Below, piece after piece: positions 1 through 5,596 of a DNA stretch of 6,752 nucleotides. Each line of letters begins with the position of its first letter. Positions within the stretch are counted from its first letter, which is position 1. The notes beneath the pieces were generated by a model, which did no database searches, was not told the origin of the DNA, and saw nothing but the letters and a program-made list of their open reading frames with translations. The stretch lies in contig JALOKO010000223.1 in assembly GCA_025456495.1 (NCBI GenBank), positions 1 to 6,752 on the forward strand, in the 5' to 3' direction. This DNA comes from Bryobacterales bacterium. Lineage in GTDB: Bacteria; Acidobacteriota; Terriglobia; Bryobacterales; Bryobacteraceae. The position numbers were made by a program, and so were the translations under genes.

Positions 1-1160
1 GCATTGGGATGGGCGGCGGGGCGGCCGGAAGCGGGGGTCCAGGGGGCGCCAGTCCAGTCAATGAGTTGGGCGGGGGGCTGGTCTGTCATGCCTTCCCACC
101 AGACGTCGCCATCCGGGGTGAGAGCGACGTTGGTGAAGATGGAGTTGGACTTGCAGGTCTCCATGGCGTTGGGGTTGGCGGCGTAGCTGGTGCCGGGGGC
201 GACGCCGAAGAAGCCGTACTCGGGGTTGATGGCATAGAGGCGGCCGTCGGGGCCGGGCTTGATCCAGGCGATGTCGTCGCCGATGGTGGAGATCTTGTAA
301 TGACTGAGCTGGGGCGGCGGGATGAGCATGGCGAAGTTGGTCTTGCCGCAAGCGCTGGGGAAGGCAGCGGCGACGTAGGTCTTCTGGCCATCTCTTTCGA
401 CGCCGAGAATCAGCATGTGCTCGGCCATCCAGCCCTGGTCGCGGGCCATGGTGGAGGCAATGCGCAGGGCGAGGCACTTTTTACCGAGGAGGGCGTTGCC
501 GCCATAGCCGGAACCAAAGCTCCAGATGGTGCGGGTTTCCGGGAAGTGGGCGATGTACTTGACCTCCGGGTGACAGGGCCAGGGGACATCGGGTTGTCCG
601 GGTTCCAGCGGAGCGCCGACGCTGTGCAGGCAGGGGGCAAATTCACCGCTATCGCCAAGGACATCCAACACCTGGCGACCAATGCGGGTGACGATGCGCA
701 TGTTGACGACGACGTAGGGGCTATCGGTGATCTCGACGCCAATGTGGGAGATGTGGGAGCCGATGGGACCCATGCTGAAGGGGATGACGTACATGGTGCG
801 TCCGCGCATGCAGCCGGCAAAGAGGTGGAGGAGCTTGGCGCGCATCTCGTCGGGGCTCATCCAGTTGTTGGTGGGCCCGGCGTCTTCGCTGCGACGGCTG
901 CAGATGAAGGTGCGGTCTTCCACACGGGCAACGTCGTTGGGGTCAGAGCGACAGAGGAAGCTGTTGGGGCGCTTTTCGGGATTTAGGCGGATGAACGTGC
1001 CGGAGTCAACCATCTGCTGGCAGAGCTGGTCGTATTCCTGCTGGGAACCGTCACACCAACGGACGGCGTCCGGCTGGCAGAGGTGAACCAGTTCGTTCAC
1101 CCAGGCAAGCAGACCGGCATGGTTGGTGGGGGGAGGAGTGGGAACCGCGATGGTGGACAT
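1..1160 (-). CDS. pckG: Phosphoenolpyruvate carboxykinase (GTP), N-terminal part, cut by window edge
   Basis: Cytosolic enzyme that converts oxaloacetate plus GTP to phosphoenolpyruvate, CO2 and GDP, the first committed step of gluconeogenesis. Reading from the ATG at 1160 gives 386 complete codons before the left edge; the family is usually about 600 residues, so roughly the C-terminal third is outside. GTP-family signatures are clear: the substrate-binding Arg in DPNDVARVEDRTF (R79), FGSGYGGNALLGKKC (residues 215-229, with the usual Tyr219 and paired Lys227/228), the catalytic-region His in WMAEHML (H248), the P-loop FPSACGKTN with the family's reactive Cys271 and Lys273, and the metal-binding GDDIAW (D295/D296). 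The ATP-dependent PckA family does not carry this set. No good ribosome site precedes the ATG: the nearest GAGG (1178-1175) is 14 nt away. A GTG at 1184 is an in-frame alternative but has no better site. Divergent from rmuC across an 854-bp gap. Confidence 0.97.
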   Translation of the reverse strand, partial: MSTIAVPTPPPTNHAGLLAWVNELVHLCQPDAVRWCDGSQQEYDQLCQQMVDSGTFIRLNPEKRPNSFLCRSDPNDVARVEDRTFICSRRSEDAGPTNNWMSPDEMRAKLLHLFAGCMRGRTMYVIPFSMGPIGSHISHIGVEITDSPYVVVNMRIVTRIGRQVLDVLGDSGEFAPCLHSVGAPLEPGQPDVPWPCHPEVKYIAHFPETRTIWSFGSGYGGNALLGKKCLALRIASTMARDQGWMAEHMLILGVERDGQKTYVAAAFPSACGKTNFAMLIPPPQLSHYKISTIGDDIAWIKPGPDGRLYAINPEYGFFGVAPGTSYAANPNAMETCKSNSIFTNVALTPDGDVWWEGMTDQPPAQLIDWTGAPWTPASGRPAAHPN

Positions 1161-1387
1161 GATGCTGACGGGCGCCTCGTTCACACGAATTGTGCTTCCA
1201 AAGATCGACTTCGTTTCGGGTTGGATTCGATTGTCACGGCGGCGGCGGGAAGCCGTACGACCGCAGCATCCGGCGCGCACCCTGATTTTACGCCAAACGC
1301 GGACGGAGCGCGCGTGGGCATGGGCGTGAGGGTGCGTGATTGCGGCAGCGGAACCGGATGGGTGTGGCCGGACGGTGGAACCAGACT

Positions 1388-1418
1388 GGGGGCGGGGAGG
1401 CCGGGTGCGGGCGGGGGG
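1388..1418 (+). other. G-quadruplex-capable G-run cluster
   Basis: Five runs of three or more G lie within 31 bases on the plus strand: 1388-1392, 1394-1397, 1403-1405, 1409-1411 and 1413-1418, with loops of 1 to 5 bases. This satisfies the standard pattern of four G3+ runs with loops of at most 7. A further GGGG/GGG pair follows at 1431-1438. It lies about 230 bp upstream of the pckG start, on the strand opposite the pckG message. The motif is directly visible; whether it folds or matters is unknown, and G-rich DNA is common on this strand. Confidence 0.6.
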
Positions 1419-1453
1419 TTGATGGAGGATGGGGAGGGAAGTGCTGTAGATTT

Positions 1454-1487
1454 CGGTCGCGCAAAACGACCGGTACTTTTCGCAAAA
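1454..1487. promoter_or_regulatory. Possible operator: inverted repeat plus helically phased direct repeats
   Basis: CGGTCG (1454-1459) and CGACCG (1467-1472) form a perfect 6-bp inverted repeat around CGCAAAA. That CGCAAAA heptamer (1460-1466) recurs at 1481-1487, exactly 21 bp away or two helical turns, and the second copy is itself part of TTTT-CGC-AAAA. A -10-like TAAAAT follows at 1492-1497 on the plus strand, without a good -35. The arrangement resembles a transcription-factor site at a promoter; no regulator can be named. Confidence 0.3.
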
Positions 1488-1521
1488 GATGTAAAATCTG
1501 GGAAGAAGTGCGCGGCGGGGC

Positions 1522-1532
1522 GTAAAGTTTAC
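1522..1532. promoter_or_regulatory. 11-bp palindrome GTAAA-G-TTTAC
   Basis: GTAAA (1522-1526) and TTTAC (1528-1532) are perfect reverse complements around one central base, inside the AT-rich part of the divergent region. Symmetric A/T-core sites of this size often bind dimeric regulators. It is 24 bp from the promoter candidate at 1556-1584. Function is inferred from symmetry and position only. Confidence 0.25.
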
Positions 1533-1555
1533 CCTAAGGGATTGACAGGAGACCA

Positions 1556-1584
1556 GTTATGCGATTTTCTGTTAATACGGACAA
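1556..1584 (-). promoter_or_regulatory. Candidate sigma-70-type promoter reading toward pckG
   Basis: On the minus strand TTGTCC (1584-1579) is followed by a 17-bp spacer and CATAAC (1561-1556). Each hexamer matches four of six bases of TTGACA/TATAAT and the spacer is optimal. It lies in the AT-rich patch, about 395 bp upstream of the pckG start, so it would give a long leader. A CGGA-CAA-TCCG inverted repeat (1578-1588) overlaps its -35. It is a weak candidate; other promoters nearer pckG are possible. Confidence 0.25.
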
Positions 1585-1805
1585 TCCGGTAGGAAAGTTT
1601 GCCAAGGATGGACCAGGTGTATTGCTGAGAGTGCTTTTGCAATAGAAGGCAGTCTCTCCGCGATGTTTCGGCGCTTCCGGGCGTACGAAGCAGGCACAGG
1701 GCACACCGAGAGAGCATTCCACCGCCAGGGTGTCTGAACAGGAAAAACCTGAAGTGAACCACGCAGCCGGAGGGGACCTAGACCGTTGAGGGATGGGTTA
1801 CCGAA

Positions 1806-1831
1806 GCGCCAGGGAGCCGAATCCCGGGCGC
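1806..1831 (+). other. Strong potential hairpin in the rmuC upstream region
   Basis: GCGCC (1806-1810) pairs with GGCGC (1827-1831) and GGGA (1812-1815) pairs with TCCC (1822-1825). The stem has nine base pairs with one A/G mismatch and a six-base loop (GCCGAA). No T-run follows on either strand, so it is not an intrinsic terminator. If transcription toward rmuC starts upstream of it, it would be a leader structure about 180 nt before the start codon. Confidence 0.4.
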
Positions 1832-2003
1832 CAGGCTGTGTTGGGACCGGAATGAAGGACCGGGGAAGATGGGCGGGACGGCAGCGGAGACCGGAAACGG
1901 GTCATCGGCACCGGAAGGCCCACAATCCACGGCGAAGATGACCTGGTTTGACGGGGCGACTGCGCCTGATAGGCAGGCGTGGGAAGCAGCCGTGGGACCC
2001 ACT

Positions 2004-2007
2004 GGAG
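2004..2007 (+). promoter_or_regulatory. rmuC ribosome binding site (GGAG)
   Basis: GGAG is four bases before the ATG at 2012 and seven before the ATG at 2015. The second spacing is closer to optimal, which favours 2015 as the start; the proteins differ by one Met. The in-frame GTG at 1979 has no comparable site and would add eleven residues in front of the membrane segment. Confidence 0.6.
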
Positions 2008-2014
2008 CCGAATG

Positions 2015-3496
2015 ATGGAACTGATCATTGCGTTCGTGACCTTGCTGTTGGGATTGGCGATTGGAGCCTTTCTGGTGTGGTTCGCCAAGGAGGGACAGGC
2101 CCAGCATGCGGTGTTGGCCGCGCAAGGCGAGAACGTGGCCACAATTGCGGGGCTGGAGGCGCGGGTGCAGGCGCTGACGGCGCGGGAAACGGAATTGAAC
2201 GGCGCGTTGGAGGCAGCGCGCGGGGAAATAGCGCAAACACGACAGGCGCACGAGCAGGAGATTTCCGGGCTGCGGCTGGAACTGAGCCGGCATCGTGAAG
2301 GCAACCTGCAATTGCAGGGGGAACTGGCGCGCGAGCGGGAACTGGCTGCGGAGCGGCAGCGCATGCTGGGCGAGGCGGAGAAGCGCTTCGCGGACAGCTT
2401 CGAGGCACTCTCAGCGCGGGCACTGAAGAGCAACAACGAGAGCTTCCTGGAACTGGCGCGGACGGCGCTGGCGGGGCAGCAGAGCGAAGGCCAGATGGGG
2501 ATGGCGCTGCAGACCAAGGAAATGGAAAGCTTGGTGAAGCCGCTGGACGAGACGTTGCGCAAGGTGGACGAGCAACTACGGGCGATTGAGAAAGACCGGG
2601 CCGGGGCCTACCAGAGCCTGCTGGACCGTGTGAAGGAGCTGGGCGAGACGCAAGAGGCGCTGCGCAGCGAGGCGGGGCGGCTGGTGAGCGCGTTGCGGAC
2701 CCCGGTGCAGCGTGGGCTGTGGGGCGAGATGCAGTTGCGGCGCGTGGTGGAGCTGGCGGGCATGGTGGAGTACTGCGACTTTGACACGCAGGTGAGCGTG
2801 GCCAGCGAGAATGGGCAGCGTCGGCCAGACATGATGGTGCGACTGCCGGGCAACCGCACGATGATTGTCGATGCGAAGGTGCCGATGGCGGCATACCTGG
2901 AGGCGATGGAGTGCGACGATGACACGGAGCGTCAGGCGCGGCTACGGCAACACGCGGGGCAGGTGCGGGCGCACATCCAAGGGCTGAGCCAGAAGGCCTA
3001 TTTCCATTTGTTCGCGGAGAGCCCCGAGTTTGTGGTGGCGTTCCTGCCAGGTGAGAGCTTCCTGGCGGCGGCGCTGGCGCAGGACCCATCGCTGCTGGAG
3101 TACGGCATGGAGCAGCGGGTGCTGCTGAGCACGCCCACGACATTGATCTCTCTGCTGAAGACGGCCAGCCATGGGTGGCGGCAGGAGAAGGTGGCGCAGA
3201 ACGCCCGCGAGATCAGTGATTTGGGCAAGGAGATGTACGAGCGCCTGCGCGTGCTGACGGGGCACTTCCAGGGCATCCGGCGGGGGCTTGAGAGCACGAT
3301 GCGGGCCTACAACGACGCCGCGGGTTCGATGGAATCGCGGGTGTTGGTGAGTGCGCGGCGCTTCCAGGAATTGGGGGCGGCGGGCGGAGAGACCATCGAG
3401 GCGCCGACGCGTGTGGAAGTGCTGCCGCGCGAGATTCACTTTCCGGAACTGCGGGCGCTGATGGCGACGGCGTCAACGAACGGGGATGGCGACTAG
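2015..3496 (+). CDS. rmuC: DNA recombination protein RmuC
   Basis: Family known in E. coli for limiting recombination at short inverted repeats; its biochemical action is still poorly defined. The 493-residue product is close to the usual family length. It has an N-terminal hydrophobic segment (residues 2-23, ELIIAFVTLLLGLAIGAFLV), then a long Glu/Arg/Gln/Ala-rich coiled coil (about 30-200), then the conserved RmuC domain. That domain starts at RGLWGEMQL (E238) and carries RPDMMV (D272) and IVDAKVP (D286, K288), the E...D...DxK layout of a PD-(D/E)XK nuclease-like fold. It continues through FVVAFLPGE, LLSTPTTLISLL, WRQEKVAQNA and SMESRVLVSARRFQEL, all typical of RmuC. The predicted active-site residues look intact. 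The stop TAG overlaps the convergent phosphorylase stop, leaving no space for a terminator between the two genes. Confidence 0.96.
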   Translation: MELIIAFVTLLLGLAIGAFLVWFAKEGQAQHAVLAAQGENVATIAGLEARVQALTARETELNGALEAARGEIAQTRQAHEQEISGLRLELSRHREGNLQLQGELARERELAAERQRMLGEAEKRFADSFEALSARALKSNNESFLELARTALAGQQSEGQMGMALQTKEMESLVKPLDETLRKVDEQLRAIEKDRAGAYQSLLDRVKELGETQEALRSEAGRLVSALRTPVQRGLWGEMQLRRVVELAGMVEYCDFDTQVSVASENGQRRPDMMVRLPGNRTMIVDAKVPMAAYLEAMECDDDTERQARLRQHAGQVRAHIQGLSQKAYFHLFAESPEFVVAFLPGESFLAAALAQDPSLLEYGMEQRVLLSTPTTLISLLKTASHGWRQEKVAQNAREISDLGKEMYERLRVLTGHFQGIRRGLESTMRAYNDAAGSMESRVLVSARRFQELGAAGGETIEAPTRVEVLPREIHFPELRALMATASTNGDGD

Positions 3497-4338
3497 CTGG
3501 CGGAGTGAGTGGCAGGGAATACGGGCTGGGAGCGGTTGAGGTAAGCGGCGAAATCGGGGCGAGCAGCGAGCAGACGGAATGCCTCCAGGGCAGTTTCGGC
3601 GGCAGCCTCTTCGCCGGCGGCGCCCCATTCGTTGGTGATGCGGTTGGCGAACACGGCATTCACCGCGCCGCAGGGCAGCCCACCGCCTTCGGTGGCGCAC
3701 CAGACGAACAAATCAGCAGCCTCCATGGAGTAACAGGCCGCGCCCAAGCGGAGCACCTCAGCGTGACGGGCAGCCAGATGCGGGGGCACCTGGTGAAAGA
3801 GGTTCGGCCTTCCCTGCCCCGTGTAGAAGTCACCGGTCGTGCATTCGACGCCCACCGCGAAGGAGTTGGGAGCGGTGCGCAGGGCCGCCTGGTGGAGGGC
3901 GTCGACGACGCGCCAGTCAGCGGCGGCGGGATAGCCGAGAGGGGCCCAGGTTTCCGAAACACCATCCTGCCGCATGGCCGCCTGGACGATGATGAGATCA
4001 CCGATGCGTGACTGCGCCAAGAGACTGCCGCAAGAGCCCACCCGGACGAAAACGCGAGCGCCGCTGCGGACGGCCTCCGGCAGCACGATGCCGATGGAGG
4101 CGCCGCCCATGCCGGAAGTGGTGACGGACACGGGGAGCCCATGATAGAGGCCGGTGAAGCTGAGGAGGCCACGGTACTCATTGCCATAGAGCCGGGGCTG
4201 CTGGAAGTAACGATCAGCAATCATCCGTGCCCTGCCTGGGGCGCCCACGACCAGGCAGAGGGGGGCGAGGTCACCGGGTCCGGTGCGGGTGTGGTAGTTC
4301 AGGCCGTCGTCGGTGTGGGGATTGTCCGCAGCCGCCAT
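3493..4338 (-). CDS. Uridine phosphorylase-family nucleoside phosphorylase
   Basis: Predicted cytoplasmic enzyme cleaving a nucleoside with phosphate to free base and ribose-1-phosphate, most likely uridine to uracil in pyrimidine salvage. From the ATG at 4338 it is 281 residues, against about 253 for E. coli Udp. Visible family motifs are the phosphate-loop region VVGAPGRAR (residues 31-38), SGMGGASIGI (75-84), VRVGSCGSL (98-106, R99), FYTGQGR (171-177) and SMEAAD (204-209). Q175 and R177 match the Gln/Arg pair that recognises uracil in Udp, and E206 matches the ribose-binding Glu; the residue two before it is Ser204 where E. coli has Glu. The family also contains purine nucleoside and MTA phosphorylases, so the substrate is inferred. 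Starts further upstream (up to 4470) would translate a repeat whose period is not a codon multiple, and are rejected. No Shine-Dalgarno sequence precedes the ATG. Confidence 0.88.
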   Translation of the reverse strand: MAAADNPHTDDGLNYHTRTGPGDLAPLCLVVGAPGRARMIADRYFQQPRLYGNEYRGLLSFTGLYHGLPVSVTTSGMGGASIGIVLPEAVRSGARVFVRVGSCGSLLAQSRIGDLIIVQAAMRQDGVSETWAPLGYPAAADWRVVDALHQAALRTAPNSFAVGVECTTGDFYTGQGRPNLFHQVPPHLAARHAEVLRLGAACYSMEAADLFVWCATEGGGLPCGAVNAVFANRITNEWGAAGEEAAAETALEAFRLLAARPDFAAYLNRSQPVFPATHSAS

Positions 4339-4347
4339 GGTTCGTGA

Positions 4348-4428
4348 CTGTTTGTTGCTGTTTGTTGCTGCTTGTTGCTGCTTGTTGCTGCTTGTTGTTG
4401 GCAGGCGCTGTTTGTTGTTGGCAGGCGC
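4348..4428. repeat. Tandem repeat with 10-bp period filling the intergenic spacer
   Basis: On the plus strand five decamers run from 4351 to 4400: TTTGTTGCTG twice, CTTGTTGCTG twice, then CTTGTTGTTG. An 18-bp unit, YTTGTTGTTGGCAGGCGC, then occurs at 4391-4408 and 4411-4428, differing only in its first base and offset by 20 bp, twice the decamer period. In the minus-strand message this is CAACAAGCAG-type sequence between the aldo/keto reductase stop (4430) and the phosphorylase start (4338), occupying nearly all of the 91-nt gap. All three frames stay open because the units lack stop codons, but a 10-bp period argues against translation. Near-perfect copies suggest recent expansion by slippage. 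Confidence 0.92.
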
Positions 4429-4429
4429 G

Positions 4430-5425
4430 CTAGGCCGGGGTGATGCCGCAGGCGTCGCAGGCATCGACATGGTGGGCGAAATACTCGTCCATCTCCGTCT
4501 TGCGAGCGGCGGCCAAGCGTCCGGACAGGGAGCGCATTTCCTCTGGTGAGTAGGGCTGGAAGGCCTTGGCGAATTCGAGGTTCTGGCGGATGTGCTCCGG
4601 CTTGGGCATCCCTACGACAGCTGCGGCGACAGGCAGGGTGAGAGCATAGCGCACCAACTGTTGAGGCGTGGCGTCGGGAAGCAACTTGTCCTGGGCGTAG
4701 ACCTTCATGGCGGTGACGCCCATGCCTTTGGCGAGAGCGACGGGGAGCGCGGTTTCTTCGAAGCTCTGGGCGTGGCCCCGGACGTTGCTGGGAGCCGCGG
4801 CGCCGATGCGACCAGCGTTGAGGGCCATCTGGGTGCAATCGAGGTCGTGCCGTTCCAGGCAGAGCCGCAGCGTGGCCGGATCCGTGTGTGAGGTGACGCC
4901 CAGGAAGCGGGTGACCTTTTCGTCGCGCAGCTTGTACATGGCCTTCAGTGCGCCGTTGGGAGCTTCGATGGCGGCCAGATCACTGGCGCCGCTGAGGCTG
5001 TGCATGTGTAGCAGATCGACCTGGGTGGTCTGCAGGCGCTTCAAGGAAAGCTCCGCCATGCGCATGACCTCGTCGTAGCCACGCTCAGAGATCTTGGTGG
5101 TGAGCCAGACCTGCTTGCGACGCTCTTTGAGAAAGACGCCGAGGCGGCGTTCGCTTTCGCCATTGCCGTACTGCGCGGCGCTATCCAGGTAGGTGACGCC
5201 CGCGGCGAGAGCGGTGTCGAGAGCCTGCAGGGCCTGCTGCTCGTCGCGATACATCAGCCAGCGGCTGCCTGCTCCCATGGCGAGGATGGAGACCCGGGCG
5301 CCGGTCTTGCCGAGGAGGCGAGTGGGCATGCCGGTTTTGGGATCCACTTCGGTGGAGGCCAGCACCTGGGCACTGAGGGAGGCAAGCGCAGCCGCGCCGA
5401 GAAATTGCCGTCTGCTGAGATCCAT
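4430..5425 (-). CDS. Aldo/keto reductase with twin-arginine (Tat) signal
   Basis: Predicted NAD(P)H-dependent oxidoreductase of the aldo/keto reductase superfamily, 331 residues, probably moved folded across the membrane by Tat. The N-terminus MDLSRRQFLGAAALASLSA has the SRRxFLG signature followed by a hydrophobic stretch and an Ala-rich cleavage region near residue 23. The catalytic tetrad is complete: Asp81 and Tyr86 in YLDSAAQYGNGESE, Lys111 in VWLTTKI, His142 in VDLLHMHS. The C-terminal VVGMPKPEHIRQNL (residues 270-283) is the usual cofactor-phosphate region. The last residues contain HH and CDAC (C323, C326), a CxxC pair. Some relatives carry a C-terminal iron-sulfur motif with more cysteines; this one has only the pair. 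The start is supported by AGGAAG (5438-5433), seven bases before the ATG. The substrate cannot be told from sequence. Confidence 0.93.
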   Translation of the reverse strand: MDLSRRQFLGAAALASLSAQVLASTEVDPKTGMPTRLLGKTGARVSILAMGAGSRWLMYRDEQQALQALDTALAAGVTYLDSAAQYGNGESERRLGVFLKERRKQVWLTTKISERGYDEVMRMAELSLKRLQTTQVDLLHMHSLSGASDLAAIEAPNGALKAMYKLRDEKVTRFLGVTSHTDPATLRLCLERHDLDCTQMALNAGRIGAAAPSNVRGHAQSFEETALPVALAKGMGVTAMKVYAQDKLLPDATPQQLVRYALTLPVAAAVVGMPKPEHIRQNLEFAKAFQPYSPEEMRSLSGRLAAARKTEMDEYFAHHVDACDACGITPA

Positions 5426-5432
5426 GGAGAAA

Positions 5433-5438
5433 CTTCCT
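5433..5438 (-). promoter_or_regulatory. Aldo/keto reductase ribosome binding site (AGGAAG)
   Basis: AGGAAG on the minus strand ends seven bases before the ATG at 5425. This is good Shine-Dalgarno spacing and fixes the start that yields an intact Tat signal. It contrasts with the downstream phosphorylase gene, which has no such site. Confidence 0.75.
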
Positions 5439-5534
5439 TTCCAACGAAGATCGCTGCCGAGCTTGCGCGCGTACGCCGTGCGACAAGGCTGGCTTCAGGA
5501 TATCCCCGAAGTGGGGGCGACATCAATGCCGGGG

Positions 5535-5558
5535 TGAACGGGGTTGGGATGAACGGGG
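5535..5558. repeat. Short direct repeat TGAACGGGG, 15-bp period
   Basis: TGAACGGGG occurs at 5535-5543 and 5550-5558, in the 171-bp gap between the unknown protein and the aldo/keto reductase. A degenerate third copy, TGAGGTGAAGGG, follows from 5560. Nearby, CCCC (5508-5511) and GGGG (5517-5520) could form a small hairpin without a T-run. These could be binding sites or simple local duplication; no promoter hexamers stand out in this gap. Confidence 0.35.
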
Positions 5559-5596
5559 ATGAGGTGAAGGGAAGGCGCGCCAGCAGGGCGGCGGGG

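Larger units (their letters stand above)
1161..2014. other. Long divergent gene-free region between pckG and rmuC
   Basis: About 850 bases with no convincing gene on either strand. Short open frames here, such as 1529-1762 on the minus strand, have no recognisable family and no clear ribosome site. Three parts can be seen. 1161-1320 is the presumed pckG leader. 1321-1440 is strongly G-rich on the plus strand. 1441-1660 is clearly more AT-rich than the rest of the window, the usual look of promoter or regulatory DNA, and holds several short palindromes. 1660-2010 returns to high GC and holds potential hairpins and repeated ACCGGAA motifs. I recognise no tRNA, 6S, SRP, tmRNA, RNase P or known riboswitch. 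It most likely carries the promoters of pckG and rmuC and perhaps a small RNA or a long rmuC leader; that part is inference. Confidence 0.75.

Noticed and set aside
9..986. 325-residue plus-strand open frame, Gly/Ala/Val-rich
   Set aside because: It is antisense to pckG, whose motifs are unmistakable. The composition is that of a GC-rich shadow frame with no recognisable domain.
1542..1547. Perfect TTGACA -35 hexamer on the plus strand
   Set aside because: No acceptable -10 at 16-18 bp; the hexamer at 17 bp is TTTTCT, matching only three of six. Not called as a promoter.
1083..1592. 169-residue plus-strand frame running from pckG into the gap
   Set aside because: It starts inside pckG on the opposite strand, is Gly-rich from the G-run cluster and has no ribosome site or recognisable domain.
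1694..1707. GCACAGGGCACACC, similar to the GCACAGGGCAAACC core of the c-di-GMP-I riboswitch
   Set aside because: The conserved partner elements that should follow (GGGACGCAAAGCC and the second helix) are missing.
1739..1751. CAGG-AAAAA-CCTG small hairpin, a possible terminator
   Set aside because: The stem has only 4 bp and no T-run follows it on either strand.
1529..1762. 77-residue minus-strand frame in the AT-rich part of the gap
   Set aside because: No recognised family and no convincing ribosome site; the composition looks non-coding. A small gene cannot be strictly excluded without conservation data.
1816..1832. CGAATCCCGGGCGCCA, reminiscent of a tRNA T-arm and 3' end
   Set aside because: No matching 5' acceptor strand, D-arm or anticodon arm in the preceding ~70 bases; the segment is better explained by the 1806-1831 hairpin.
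2025..3143. 372-residue minus-strand open frame, Pro/Ala/Ser-rich
   Set aside because: It is antisense to rmuC, low in complexity and without family features; rmuC explains the segment fully.
4339..4470. N-terminal extension of the phosphorylase through the repeat (44 extra residues, Asn/Gln/Lys/Thr-rich)
   Set aside because: The repeat has a 10-bp period that is not a codon multiple, the extension overlaps the end of the aldo/keto reductase gene, and the family does not need it.
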